Source: Lactiplantibacillus herbarum (GTDB taxonomy: Bacteria > Bacillota > Bacilli > Lactobacillales > Lactobacillaceae). Taken from it: a stretch of DNA of 54,742 bases. Position numbers and translations under genes: made by a program. The stretch is from contig NZ_LFEE01000042.1 in NCBI RefSeq assembly GCF_001039045.1, positions 89,433 to 144,174 on the forward strand, read 5' to 3'. Position 1 is the first letter of the stretch; every line of letters begins with the position of its first letter. This document shows positions 33,514-43,434 of this stretch, piece by piece. The notes beneath the pieces are model-generated. The model saw only the letters and a list, made by a program, of their open reading frames with translations, was not told where the DNA came from and did not search any database.

Positions 33514-35823
33514 TTAAACGCGTACCTGATGCTCAATCGTAAATAACGTTGGATCTAAATGGGCAATCAAAGGTGACACGTCATCAACGCTGAGTAGCGT
33601 CAAGTGGTGCATGGCCCGCGACGCAATCGTATAGAGAATCCCGACTGAAGCGTCGTCTGGATAATTAACGGCTGAGACATCGTAGGCGATCACGGCGTCG
33701 AATTCCAACCCCTTAGCAAGGTAGATCGGCATGACGATTACACCCTGTGGCATCGTGCGATCACTATCAGTCATTAAAGTCGTGATAGTGTGGTGCTTCA
33801 GGTATTGGTAGACACGTTTGCTCTCTGTTAGGTCCTTAGTTAGGACAGCTACGGTGTGAGTCGTCTTCAGCTGATGTTCGACCTCTGTTAACAAGCCAGT
33901 TAAGGCGGCATCTTCGCCGTATCGAATCATCACTTTAGGCAGGTCACCTTCACGAGTAAAGGCTTGAATCTGGTCGCCGTCAGGTAGTAGGGCTTTGGCG
34001 AAATTTGTAATCTGTTTAGTTGAGCGGTAACTCTTGTTCAACGTAATTAGGTTAGCGCGGCGAACGTTGAACGCGTTCTTCAACCGTTCCAATAATTGTT
34101 GTGGCAACTCGATATCCTTGAACAAGGCTTGTTCACTGTCACCCAACAACGTGAACTTAGCGAGTGGAAAGGCGTGCTTGATGTAGAGTAGTTGCGCTAA
34201 TGAGTAGTCCTGCATCTCATCGACGAAGATGTACTGCATGCGACGATTCTGACCACTACCAGTCAAGACGTCGCGCATCATTAAGAGTGGGGCGCAGTCA
34301 ACCAGTGCCATCTGGTGATATTCAACGGCAGTTTGGAATGCCTGGCAACGTGCCTGCCACTGTTCAGCCGTGATGTCACTTGGTTGGTCCACTTGGTTGA
34401 GAAAGTCATTGTACTGTTCATAGGTGTCCAAGAAGTAACCGTTATAGATGGCATCGTAGACTTGGCGCAAGCGTTTGTTCACAATTTCTTTACCGATGTA
34501 AAAGACCTCATCGTCTAAAGATTGAAAATCGCCGCGATGTTTGCCGGCTAACAAGTCATGGTAATCCTCATCGCTTAGCTGATCGATGATATCGTTGACC
34601 CAGTCTGATTGGGCTTCGTCATCAATGCGGTGTTTAAGCTGTTTGATCAGGGTGTTCTTGATTGCTAAGAAGCGGTCAGCTGGTTGCATGGCTTTCGGTA
34701 GGTCAGTCGCAATCGTAGTAATACTTTCCTTGGTGAAGAAGGTCTCACCGTTGAAAACGATATTACTGAAACGTAACTGATCAGCGGGTAAGTTGTGACA
34801 ATAGTCAGTTACTTGTGCCATAAACGCGGCGCTTTCCTGATACGTTCGGATTGCAGGTGCCAATTGGTCAGCTTGCCGATCGTTTTCGTAGCGCTCAAAC
34901 AAACTTTCAACGGTCAAGCCTTGGAAGCGGGCGTTCAGAAATTCGGCTAGCGTGACCTGGCGCATGTTACGTTCACCCAGACTAGGCAGCACTTCTGAGA
35001 TATAGTGGCTGAATAAGCGGTTTGGTGAAAATAGAACCATCTGATCTGCTTCTAATGAAGCCCGTGAGTGGTAAAGCAAGAAGGCAATCCGTTGTAAAAT
35101 TGCGGAAGTCTTGCCAGAACCCGCGACACCTTGGACGACTAATAAATCGCTGACGGTATCACGAATAATATCATTTTGTTCCTTTTGGATCGTTGCAACG
35201 ATATTTTGCATGTAAGAGTCGTTTTGTTCGCCAAGAACGGATTGGAGAATTTCGTCACCAACCGTTTCGTTAGTATCGAACATATTCTTAATCTGACCCT
35301 CGTTAATCTGAAATTGCCGTTTTTTAGTTAGTTCAGTTGTTTGTTGTCCGGCTGGCGTCTGGTATTCGACATCGCCCAACGTCCCGTTATAGTAAACGGA
35401 TGAGATCGGGGCGCGCCAGTCGTAGACTAAAAAGTTTTGCTTGTTGTCGACAAAAGATGCTGTCCCGATATACAACTTTTCAGTGTCTTCATCGGCACCG
35501 TCTTGAATATCGATTCGACCAAAGTATGGCGAGTTGCGCAAGTCTTTTAGGACCCCGACTTGCCGTTTTAAGATGGCTTCGGATTCAACTGCCCGCTCAA
35601 CCATTTGTTTCTGTTGTTGTAACGCAGCGTTAGTTTCGATACGGTCATCGACTTCAAACGTATTGACGGAGTTATTATCACCATAGTTTTTCTGAATCAC
35701 GTCGGTGTCACGATGGGCCTTGGAAAGTAAGTTATCGGTCTGTTTGGACCGTTGCTTAACTTGCTCAATGACCTGATCGACTCGCCGCTGTTCTCGTTGT
35801 TGTTCCTGATCTGATATTGTCAC
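33514..35823 (-). CDS. helD: HelD-type RNA polymerase-recycling helicase
   Basis: A 769-aa UvrD/Rep-family ATPase. The N-terminal 80 residues form a charged coiled coil (REQRRVDQVIEQVKQRSKQ), the arm that enters RNA polymerase in HelD proteins. Walker A is VQGVAGSGKTSAILQRIAFL near residue 235, Walker B is QYIFVDEMQDYS near 550, and the late motif is PIYLAKGLEFDAVI. HelD frees stalled RNA polymerase from DNA. The start is set at GTG 35823, with GGGAGGC about eight bases upstream; ATG 35868 would add 15 residues and has no ribosome site. Confidence 0.85.
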   Translation of the reverse strand: MTISDQEQQREQRRVDQVIEQVKQRSKQTDNLLSKAHRDTDVIQKNYGDNNSVNTFEVDDRIETNAALQQQKQMVERAVESEAILKRQVGVLKDLRNSPYFGRIDIQDGADEDTEKLYIGTASFVDNKQNFLVYDWRAPISSVYYNGTLGDVEYQTPAGQQTTELTKKRQFQINEGQIKNMFDTNETVGDEILQSVLGEQNDSYMQNIVATIQKEQNDIIRDTVSDLLVVQGVAGSGKTSAILQRIAFLLYHSRASLEADQMVLFSPNRLFSHYISEVLPSLGERNMRQVTLAEFLNARFQGLTVESLFERYENDRQADQLAPAIRTYQESAAFMAQVTDYCHNLPADQLRFSNIVFNGETFFTKESITTIATDLPKAMQPADRFLAIKNTLIKQLKHRIDDEAQSDWVNDIIDQLSDEDYHDLLAGKHRGDFQSLDDEVFYIGKEIVNKRLRQVYDAIYNGYFLDTYEQYNDFLNQVDQPSDITAEQWQARCQAFQTAVEYHQMALVDCAPLLMMRDVLTGSGQNRRMQYIFVDEMQDYSLAQLLYIKHAFPLAKFTLLGDSEQALFKDIELPQQLLERLKNAFNVRRANLITLNKSYRSTKQITNFAKALLPDGDQIQAFTREGDLPKVMIRYGEDAALTGLLTEVEHQLKTTHTVAVLTKDLTESKRVYQYLKHHTITTLMTDSDRTMPQGVIVMPIYLAKGLEFDAVIAYDVSAVNYPDDASVGILYTIASRAMHHLTLLSVDDVSPLIAHLDPTLFTIEHQVRV

Positions 35824-35998
35824 TAGAATGGGCCTCCCGTCGGATAATCGTCTGAATAGCTTGAACAATTTTAGGCGGATTTAGGGGCGCTGTCAATCAA
35901 AGGGCTCGTAGTTTGGGCATAAATTTTAATAACACCTACTTTAATGATTAAATCAGGTTAAATGAAGGTCTGAAAGGCTATGATTGATAACAGGGTAC

Positions 35999-36027
35999 TT
36001 GCAACTATTGCTAAACTATTCTAATAT
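35999..36027 (+). promoter_or_regulatory. Promoter of the nitrilase-aminotransferase pair
   Basis: TTGCAA (35999-36004) and TAATAT (36022-36027) are 17 bases apart, about 35 bases before the gene start. The remaining upstream spacer to the divergent helD start shows no other structure. Confidence 0.55.
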
Positions 36028-36062
36028 AATTTTAATAATTCTAATGAAAGTGGGTGATTTAG

Positions 36063-36839
36063 ATGCGAGTAACATTGGCACAGCTTGATATTCAGTTTGG
36101 TGATCCGGATGCGAATTACGATCAAGTTGAGATAGCGATTCAAAAAGCAATGGAGCAGACGGTTGACGTAATCGTTCTACCTGAGATGTGGAATACCGGC
36201 TACGCACTCAACCGGCTAAACGTCCTAGCCGATGATGACGGTCAACGAACGCTGCAATTTCTAAGTCAGCTGGCCCGACAATTCAAGGTCAATATTGTCG
36301 GTGGCTCAGTGGCGGTTGCGCGCGACGGCCATTACTATAATGAAATGCTGGTTGTTGATCGGCAAGGCGAGCTAATCAGTCGCTATGACAAGGTGCACCG
36401 CTTTGGCTTGATGGCAGAAGATCAGGTCATTACGGCGGGGCGGACCGAAAACGTGTTTACGCTGGGTGACGTTTCAGCTATGGGAGCAATCTGTTATGAT
36501 ATTCGCTTCCCAGAATGGTTACGCAAACAAGCTGCGCGGGGACCACAAGTCATCTTTGTGAGCGCGGAGTGGCCGACTAGTCGTTTGCCACAGTGGCGCT
36601 TATTACTGCAGGCGCGAGCAATCGAGAATCAAGCGTTTGTCGTAGCGGTCAACCGGGTTGGCAGTGATCCAGAGAATGACTTCGGTGGTCAGTCGTTAGT
36701 GATTGATCCACTAGGACAGATTATGGCGATTGCCGGTGCGCATGCCCAGTTAGTGACGGCGCAACTAGACCTAGATCAAGTCAAACACGTTCGCGGACAG
36801 ATACCGGTGTTTGATGATCGGCGGCCGGAGTTATATTAA
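36063..36839 (+). CDS. Carbon-nitrogen hydrolase, omega-amidase-like
   Basis: A 258-aa member of the nitrilase superfamily. The catalytic triad is visible: E41 (VLPEMWNTGY), K110 (SRYDKVHRFG) and C144 (GAICYDIRFPEW). Relatives next to aminotransferases act as omega-amidases, clearing alpha-ketoglutaramate or alpha-ketosuccinamate formed when glutamine or asparagine is the amino donor. The following gene is such an aminotransferase, 42 bases away, though interrupted. The ribosome site (AAAGTGGGTG) is acceptable. The substrate is inferred from context. Confidence 0.85.
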   Translation: MRVTLAQLDIQFGDPDANYDQVEIAIQKAMEQTVDVIVLPEMWNTGYALNRLNVLADDDGQRTLQFLSQLARQFKVNIVGGSVAVARDGHYYNEMLVVDRQGELISRYDKVHRFGLMAEDQVITAGRTENVFTLGDVSAMGAICYDIRFPEWLRKQAARGPQVIFVSAEWPTSRLPQWRLLLQARAIENQAFVVAVNRVGSDPENDFGGQSLVIDPLGQIMAIAGAHAQLVTAQLDLDQVKHVRGQIPVFDDRRPELY

Positions 36840-36881
36840 GCAGTTTAGTGTGAGCAAGTATTCAGAGAAAGTGGTGGTTTG

Positions 36882-38051
36882 ATGGAGTTTCCAGAGTCAC
36901 AGGTGTTGCAGCAATTACCGAAACAGTTCTTCGCTAGTCTCGTACAAAAGGTCAATGCCAAGGTCGCCAGTGGGGCGGATATCATCAATCTCGGTCAGGG
37001 TAATCCTGATCAACCGACACCTGAATTTGTTGTGGATGCACTCGCGCAAGCGGCTAAAGATCCGGCAACGCATAAGTACGCTCAGTTTCGTGGACAGCCT
37101 GAATTTAAACAGGCTTGTGCAGATTTCTATAAACGTGAATATGGGGTACAACTTGACCCAGAGAAGGAAATTGCGGTCCTCGGTGGAACTAAGATTGGCT
37201 TAGTCGAATTACCCTTTGCCCTGATGAATCCCGGTGAGACGATTCTGTTACCTGATCCGGGTTATCCTGATTACTTCTCGGGTGTCGCCTTGGCGCAGGT
37301 CAAATTGGCGACCTATCCATTACTAGAACAGAATAACTTTTTGCCAGATTACAGCAGTTTTGATCCGGATGTAGCGGCTGCGGCCAAATTGCTGTACCTT
37401 AATTATCCGAATAATCCAACCGGTGCGGTAGCCAACACTGACTTCTATGATCAAACCGTGACTTATGCGCGTGACCATCAGATTGGGGTAGTCAGTGACT
37501 TTGCGTATGGTGCCATTGGTTTTGATGGGCAACGCCCCGTTAGTTTCTTGCAGAGTGAAGGTGCCAAGGACGTCGGTATTGAAATGTACTCATTTTCCAA
37601 GACGTACAACATGGCCGGTTGACGCTTAGGCTTTGTGGCCGGTAATGCAGACATGATTGAAGCCATCAATTTGATTCAAGATCACCTATTTGTCAGTGTC
37701 TTTCCGGCGCTTCAAAGAGCGGGGATGGCGGCGTTGAATAGTGATCAACGAGCAGCGCAAGCCATCAGTGATCGTTATGAAGGTCGTCGCAATGCGTTAT
37801 TAGCGGCAGCAACTAAGATCAACTGGCCCGCATATCGCCCGGGTGGCACTTTCTATGCGTTGATGAAAGTACCAGCAGGATACACTAGTGAGCAGTTTGC
37901 TGACTTATTATTAGACCAAGCAAGTGTAGCGGTGGCGCCATGTAACGGTTTCGGTGCTCATGGTGAGGGCTACGTGCGGATCGGCTTATTGGTCTCGGAA
38001 GAACGGTTAGTTGAAGCGGTGGAACGGGTCGGCCAACTGAATTTATTTTGA
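36882..38051 (+). pseudogene. PLP-dependent aminotransferase with an in-frame TGA
   Basis: The frame runs from ATG 36882 to TGA 38049-38051 (389 codons) with a single internal TGA at 37620-37622 (codon 247). Relatives read MAGWRLGF here; this copy reads MAG-stop-RLGF, so TGG became TGA. Before the stop lie NLGQGNPDQPTP, DPGYPDY, NYPNNPTGA and the PLP lysine K240 in SFSKTY. After it lie GFVAGN and PGGTFYALM. The C-terminal domain is lost in a truncated product, which should be inactive. It pairs with the upstream nitrilase. Rest of the frame is undamaged, so the mutation is recent or an error. Confidence 0.85.
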
Positions 38052-38076
38052 CAGTGTGCGCGCGAACCTTTACACT
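38048..38076 (+). promoter_or_regulatory. Promoter of trpS overlapping the upstream stop codon
   Basis: Consensus TTGACA (38048-38053) and TACACT (38071-38076) are 17 bases apart. The -35 box contains the TGA stop of the aminotransferase gene. Transcription is expected from about 38083, at the start of the T-box leader. Confidence 0.82.
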
Positions 38077-38082
38077 AGACTT

Positions 38083-39347
<1,265 letters not shown>

Positions 39348-39366
39348 TTTGTAATTGAGTTTAAAT

Positions 39367-39407
39367 GACGCTGAATGACCATTGATGATGGTGATTTGGC
39401 GTTTTTT
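39367..39407 (+). terminator. Terminator after trpS
   Basis: An imperfect hairpin pairs ACGC, AAT and ACCAT with ATGGT, ATT and GCGT around a TGATG loop, followed by TTTTTT. Confidence 0.7.
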
Positions 39408-39508
39408 AGTTTAAGTTAGGTGTTTTTTACGTAAATCATATTGTTGTATGTATTTTTTTTGAAACGTACAATTGTTGGAGTAGTTTATTAGTTATTTGAA
39501 ATATGCTA

Positions 39509-39527
39509 GTGTATACTAAAGATACAC
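39509..39527. promoter_or_regulatory. Candidate operator and -10 box of the MazEF pair
   Basis: GTGTAT (39509-39514) and ATACAC (39522-39527) form an inverted repeat around a TATACT box (39512-39517), 18 bases before the antitoxin start. A good -35 box is missing. MazE-type antitoxins repress their own promoters, which fits the site. Confidence 0.55.
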
Positions 39528-39544
39528 AGGAAGGGTGATGCAAA

Positions 39545-39763
39545 ATGAAAGTACGTACTGTCGGAAATTCAACAACTATAACGATTCCCAAAGATTTTAA
39601 GGTTGCAAAGGGAACCGAGTTTGAAGCTGAACAGCTTAGCGATGGTTCGATTCTTTTTAAAATAAAGCATCGAAATCCGTTTGAAGGCACCTGGTTTAAC
39701 GACGACCTTAGTCAAATTGATGTAACGAGTCAAGCGGAGGAACTGGACAGTGAATGGAACTAG
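39545..39763 (+). CDS. MazE/AbrB-type antitoxin
   Basis: A 72-aa protein. The first 45 residues have the swapped-hairpin AbrB/MazE pattern (VRTVGNSTTITIPKDFKV, then LSDGSILFKI). The acidic C-terminal tail (NPFEGTWFNDDLSQIDVTSQ) would wrap around the toxin. It overlaps the toxin gene by 14 bases, so translation is coupled. AGGAAGGGTG precedes ATG 39545. Assignment is from size, fold pattern and neighbour. Confidence 0.83.
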   Translation: MKVRTVGNSTTITIPKDFKVAKGTEFEAEQLSDGSILFKIKHRNPFEGTWFNDDLSQIDVTSQAEELDSEWN

Positions 39764-40121
39764 TTCATATATTCCGCACAAAGGTGATTTGGTATTAATT
39801 AATTTTAATCCAAGTACTGGTCAGGAAATTCAAAAATACCGTCCTGCGTTGGTAATTAGTAACCAGAAGTATGCTAAGTTAACCAATTTAGCCGTGGTCT
39901 GCCCCATAACACACGCTGAAAATAATCGATTGGCGAGTTCTGGACTGTTGATTGCTATCGATGTGGAACGTGTAAGTGGATTTGTTAACCCATTACAGTT
40001 TCATACCTTTGATTTTAAAGGGCGTGATATGCGATTAATTGGCAAAGCTGATGATGTGCTTTTGAATTCAGTGGTACAAACAGTTAATGATATTGTTAGT
40101 GCGCGCGAGTTAGATGGCTAA
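39750..40121 (+). CDS. MazF/PemK-type endoribonuclease toxin
   Basis: A 123-aa toxin that cuts mRNA at short sequences. GDLVLINFNPSTGQEIQKYRPALVIS carries the family pattern (region about 9-34, with the RPALV strand), followed by VVCPIT near residue 52 and the helical end. Normal length for the family. ATG 39750 lies in the end of the antitoxin gene. The cut specificity cannot be told from sequence. Confidence 0.87.
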   Translation: MNGTSSYIPHKGDLVLINFNPSTGQEIQKYRPALVISNQKYAKLTNLAVVCPITHAENNRLASSGLLIAIDVERVSGFVNPLQFHTFDFKGRDMRLIGKADDVLLNSVVQTVNDIVSARELDG

Positions 40122-40169
40122 GAACTAACTTTGAGTTGAATTGATTAATTTAAAATAATAAATAAGTAT

Positions 40170-40221
40170 GAGCCTCAATCAACTTTATCGTAAAAGTAAA
40201 GTCGGTTGGGACTTTTTTTTT
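40170..40221 (+). terminator. Terminator after mazF, in a 325-base gap
   Basis: CCTCAATCAACTTTA pairs with TAAAGTCGGTTGGGA with several wobbles, followed by a run of nine T. The rest of the gap to 40446 is AT-rich upstream DNA of the GntR gene with no other gene visible. Confidence 0.75.
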
Positions 40222-40446
40222 ATTGCTTAAAATCTGAATAATTACGAGTGAAAAGATAAATTATAGTGCTAATTTCTGGCGGTCGAGCTGTCCTGAATCC
40301 ATACCATTAGTGGCGTTAAGCCCGATATAAATTCATTGGTATAAAATTACGTAAAATAAAGCGTTTTCATAAATTCTGTGATAATATTATTTGTGGGCAC
40401 AAGTTTTAAAAGCACCTACTAATTATTTGAGAAAGGAGGTCCAAAA

Positions 40447-41157
40447 ATGTATCAGTCAATTGCGCAGGACATTATTAAATCGATCATGGCTGACGAGTAT
40501 GAAATCAAGTTGCCAACGGAAAAAGTGTTGATGGCACGTTTTGATGCGAGCCGCAATACCATCCGTAAGGCGATCGACGTCGTGTTTCGGCACGGGTTGT
40601 TACGCCGCGTTCAGGGAAGCGGCAATTTCATTATCAAGCAACCGCAAACCGACAAGAAAGTTTTAAACTTATCGATTGGATTTGATCAGTCAGCGATGGT
40701 TGAAGGCGGGCCGCTGGTTTCAAAGGTGGTCACGTTTGATAAGGTGACGGCGGATGAAGCGTTAGCTAAGCAGGGTAACATTGAAGTTGGCGAAGAGTTA
40801 TACCGTGTCATTCGCTTACGATATTTACGTGACGTGTTATATGATTTGGAAGAATCGTATTTTCCACGGTCAGTCGTCCCGTTCTTATCAAGCGATAGTG
40901 TTCAGCATTCCGTCTTTGAATTCATCCGTGAAGCGTATGGCATCATCGGGAGCACCACGGAAAATTACGTGCATCAAGTACGAGTCAACACGGAACGCGC
41001 AAAGCTGATCGGTTGTCCAGACGGTGACAAAACAGTGTGCTTAGATGCAATCAACTATTTGACGAATGGGACGGTATTCAACTTCTCGAAGACGTTCTTC
41101 GTCTATCCAGATTTGGAACTGTATTACCATACCGAGAATATTGATTTGCAACAGTAG
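40447..41157 (+). CDS. GntR-family (UTRA) sugar regulator
   Basis: A 236-aa repressor. The N-terminal winged helix (about 1-65) has LPTEKVLMARFDASRNTIRK and a wing ending VQGSGNFI. A UTRA ligand domain follows (about 85-232: ELYRVIRLRYLRDVLYDLEE, YFPRSVVPFL). A near-perfect GAAAGGAGGT ribosome site precedes ATG 40447. The gene sits at the head of the PTS/glucosidase cluster and probably controls it, with a phosphorylated beta-glucoside as the likely effector (inference). A candidate operator lies at 41167-41188. Confidence 0.88.
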   Translation: MYQSIAQDIIKSIMADEYEIKLPTEKVLMARFDASRNTIRKAIDVVFRHGLLRRVQGSGNFIIKQPQTDKKVLNLSIGFDQSAMVEGGPLVSKVVTFDKVTADEALAKQGNIEVGEELYRVIRLRYLRDVLYDLEESYFPRSVVPFLSSDSVQHSVFEFIREAYGIIGSTTENYVHQVRVNTERAKLIGCPDGDKTVCLDAINYLTNGTVFNFSKTFFVYPDLELYYHTENIDLQQ

Positions 41158-41166
41158 TACGGGAAC

Positions 41167-41188
41167 GTATCAGGGGGGATACTGATAC
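41167..41188. promoter_or_regulatory. Inverted repeat between gntR and the first PTS gene
   Basis: GTATCAG (41167-41173) and CTGATAC (41182-41188) form a perfect 7-bp palindrome with an 8-base centre. It is placed for binding by the GntR regulator encoded just upstream, or could be a small hairpin; no T-run follows, so a terminator is unlikely. Confidence 0.5.
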
Positions 41189-41230
41189 AACTTGTCAGAT
41201 ACTTAATACATTAGGAGTGAGGGGTCAATT

Positions 41231-42592
41231 ATGAATCGTTTTATCGAATGGCTTAATAAATATTTGGTACCAATCGCAGCTAAGATTAGTACAGTACGGT
41301 GGTTGGTCGCATTACGTGACGCGTTTATTGCAATTATGCCGGCAATGATGGCCGGGTCGATCGCCACGGTACTCAACGCCTTAGTACGTGATATTCCAAC
41401 TAAGTTTGGTTGGATGGGATTTGTTAACTCAATGCAATGGTTGATTGGGATCAACGCGATGGTCTGGACGGGGACGTTGGCTATCTTAGGGCTGATCTTC
41501 GCCTTTACCTTTGGCTACCAATTAGCAATCCAATACAAGGTTGAACCTGTGACCGGTGGGATTGTCACGTTGGGAACCTTCATCATGAGTTTGCCACAAA
41601 ACTTTACGGGAACGTTGACGCAAGGTTTGAGCAAGGGTGCTACCAAAATCTTAACGGATTCAGGTATGGCTGTTGCTGGTAAGAAAGTAACGGCCTGGGG
41701 CTACTTTAACTTTGGGACTTACTTTGGCTCATATGGTTTCTTTACCGTAATGATTTTAGGTGCCATCGCAAGTACCGTTTACATTATGTTAATGAAGAAA
41801 CACATTACGATTAAGATGCCTGATTCAGTGCCACCAGCAGTTGCTAACGCCTTTACTGGGGTTATTCCAGCCGCCGCTGCCTTCTACGTAGTTGGGATTA
41901 TCAACTGGATCTTCAGTAAGTTCAACACAACGGTGATCGAATGGATCGCCAAAGTTATCCAAGAACCACTCTTAAATATGAGTCAAGGTTATGGCGCCGT
42001 CTTGCTATTGACCTTACTAGTTCAGATTTTCTGGTTCTTCGGGATTCACGGTTCCAACGTCTTAGCACCAATCTTGGATGGAATTTGGTTAACCGCACAA
42101 TTAGCTAACGTTAATGCATTCCAAGCTGGTAAGACGCTTCCATACATGTGGACGCGTAACTGTTTCGACTTGTATGCTTGGATTGGTGGAGCCGGTTCGA
42201 CTTTGCTATTATTAGTTGCTATTCTAATGTTCAGTAAGCGTGATGATCAGCGTTCTGTGGCTAAATTAGCTATTGGACCCGGTTTCTTCAACATTAACGA
42301 ACCCGTTATGTTTGGGATGCCGATCGTCCTCGATCCAATCTATTTCTTACCATTTGTTTTAGCACCAGTTGTAACCGTATCCATCGCTTATGCTGCGTTG
42401 TCAGCAGGATGGGTTTCACCAATTACCAACAACATTGTTTGGTCAATGCCACCTATTATGAATGCTTTAGTTGCTACGATGGATTGGCGTTCAGTTGTCT
42501 TACAACTATTTAATGCCGCCGTTGCTTTTGCAATCTACGTGCCATTTGTTAAGGCTGCCAACAAGATTAAGTTAACAGAGATCGGAGACTAA
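41231..42592 (+). CDS. PTS permease IIC, cellobiose/lactose family (copy 1)
   Basis: A 453-aa membrane protein of the Lac/Cel PTS IIC family, with about ten spans. It has the conserved IKMPDSVPPAVANAF near residue 195, a loop FWFFGIHGSNVLAP near 266 and PGFFNINEPVMFGMPIVL near 350. IIC subunits move the sugar while IIB phosphorylates it. No IIA or IIB gene lies in the cluster, so it must borrow them. GGAGTGAGGGG precedes ATG 41231. Sugar specificity is inferred as a beta-glucoside from the cluster. Confidence 0.9.
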   Translation: MNRFIEWLNKYLVPIAAKISTVRWLVALRDAFIAIMPAMMAGSIATVLNALVRDIPTKFGWMGFVNSMQWLIGINAMVWTGTLAILGLIFAFTFGYQLAIQYKVEPVTGGIVTLGTFIMSLPQNFTGTLTQGLSKGATKILTDSGMAVAGKKVTAWGYFNFGTYFGSYGFFTVMILGAIASTVYIMLMKKHITIKMPDSVPPAVANAFTGVIPAAAAFYVVGIINWIFSKFNTTVIEWIAKVIQEPLLNMSQGYGAVLLLTLLVQIFWFFGIHGSNVLAPILDGIWLTAQLANVNAFQAGKTLPYMWTRNCFDLYAWIGGAGSTLLLLVAILMFSKRDDQRSVAKLAIGPGFFNINEPVMFGMPIVLDPIYFLPFVLAPVVTVSIAYAALSAGWVSPITNNIVWSMPPIMNALVATMDWRSVVLQLFNAAVAFAIYVPFVKAANKIKLTEIGD

Positions 42593-42598
42593 ATTGTC

Positions 42599-42787
42599 AT
42601 GAAAAGCTTAAAGCAGTGTTTACTCATCGGGATGAACCTAGGATTATTAGCTGTCGTTTTGAGTCCCCTGGCCGGTACAACTGGCCAATGGGTGACACTC
42701 GGACTAGGCTTAGTGATTAGCGCAGCCCTCTTCGTTGTTTATCGACGCGTGGGCCAACTGGAAAGGAGCCAGAAGCATGCAGATTAA
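42599..42787 (+). CDS. Small two-span membrane protein in the PTS cluster
   Basis: A 62-aa protein with two hydrophobic segments (about 8-26, LLIGMNLGLLAVVLSPLAG, and 32-48) and a charged tail. It lies six bases after the IIC gene and overlaps the DUF3284 gene by 11 bases, so it is translated with both. I do not recognise it. A link to PTS function is inferred from position. Confidence 0.6.
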   Translation: MKSLKQCLLIGMNLGLLAVVLSPLAGTTGQWVTLGLGLVISAALFVVYRRVGQLERSQKHAD

Positions 42788-43196
42788 ATTGAGTTTAAAT
42801 GCACCAGTTGATTATCTGTACCAACAGCTGATTGACTCAGCGCGAGCAGATATTCACCAACAGACTGGACGACCAGCACCTAAACAGTCGCTGCGCGGCT
42901 ACCAGTATGCTAAGAAATGGTCTAACGGAATGACCGGCAGTTTGAAAATCACGCACGCTGAACAGGGTGAACGCTACGCCTACGAGTTGGAAACGCCACG
43001 AGATCATTATGTGGTCGACTACCAATTCACGGTAGAAGCGGATCACCAGACAACTTTGGAATATGCTGAAACCTTTTTGGGCAAGGACAAGAAGGTTACT
43101 GCGAATAACAAGTTGGGCGTGACGTTCCTTGGTTGGTTCCGAAAACGCCGCTTTAAGAAAATGATGACACAGATGGCGGCCGCTTATTATCAATGA
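42777..43196 (+). CDS. DUF3284 family protein
   Basis: A 139-aa cytoplasmic protein. The order of features matches DUF3284: MQIKLSLNAPVDYLYQQLID at the N-terminus, DIHQQTG near residue 27, LRGYQYAKKW, then YELETPRDHYVVDYQF, a YAETF segment near 93 and a basic end (RKRRFKKMM). DUF3284 genes are regularly found inside cellobiose-type PTS clusters; their function is unknown. ATG 42777 is chosen because AAAGGAG lies about nine bases upstream. Confidence 0.8.
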   Translation: MQIKLSLNAPVDYLYQQLIDSARADIHQQTGRPAPKQSLRGYQYAKKWSNGMTGSLKITHAEQGERYAYELETPRDHYVVDYQFTVEADHQTTLEYAETFLGKDKKVTANNKLGVTFLGWFRKRRFKKMMTQMAAAYYQ

Positions 43197-43218
43197 GAGT
43201 TGCTAACTGCTAATTAGT

Positions 43219-43264
43219 GAAGGATTTTGAGAAGTCGATGGGACTTTCTTGAGATCCTTTTTTG
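43219..43264 (+). terminator. Terminator after the first PTS unit
   Basis: AAGGATTTTGAGAAGTC pairs imperfectly with GGACTTTCTTGAGATCCTT, with a short loop and a T-run. It separates the first permease unit from the second. Confidence 0.7.
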
Positions 43265-43361
43265 TGATTCTATGAACTGAAAAAGTTAGATTTGGTTGTG
43301 GTACACAGCGTTCCAAGCGAGGTCATGATACCAAGACGATGGAACAAGTATGCAAGGACTT

Positions 43362-43375
43362 TGAAAGCCCTTTCA
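43362..43375 (+). promoter_or_regulatory. cre-like site before the second PTS unit
   Basis: TGAAAGCCCTTTCA matches 13 of 14 positions of the CcpA consensus TGWAANCGNTNWCA, with one miss in the central CG. A TATACT box (43394-43399) lies 17 bases beyond TTTCAA (43371-43376), so CcpA would cover the -35 region and repress the unit. Confidence 0.7.
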
Positions 43376-43434
43376 AGTAGTGTGAGGTTCTCGTATACTA
43401 GCACTTGTAGGTTAAATAAAAGGAGGAACAACTT

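Noticed and set aside
37620-37622. TGA as selenocysteine or as reassigned tryptophan
   Set aside because: No SECIS-like hairpin is evident after the TGA, and the other genes in the window use TGG for Trp with TGA as a normal stop, so a plain nonsense mutation is simpler.
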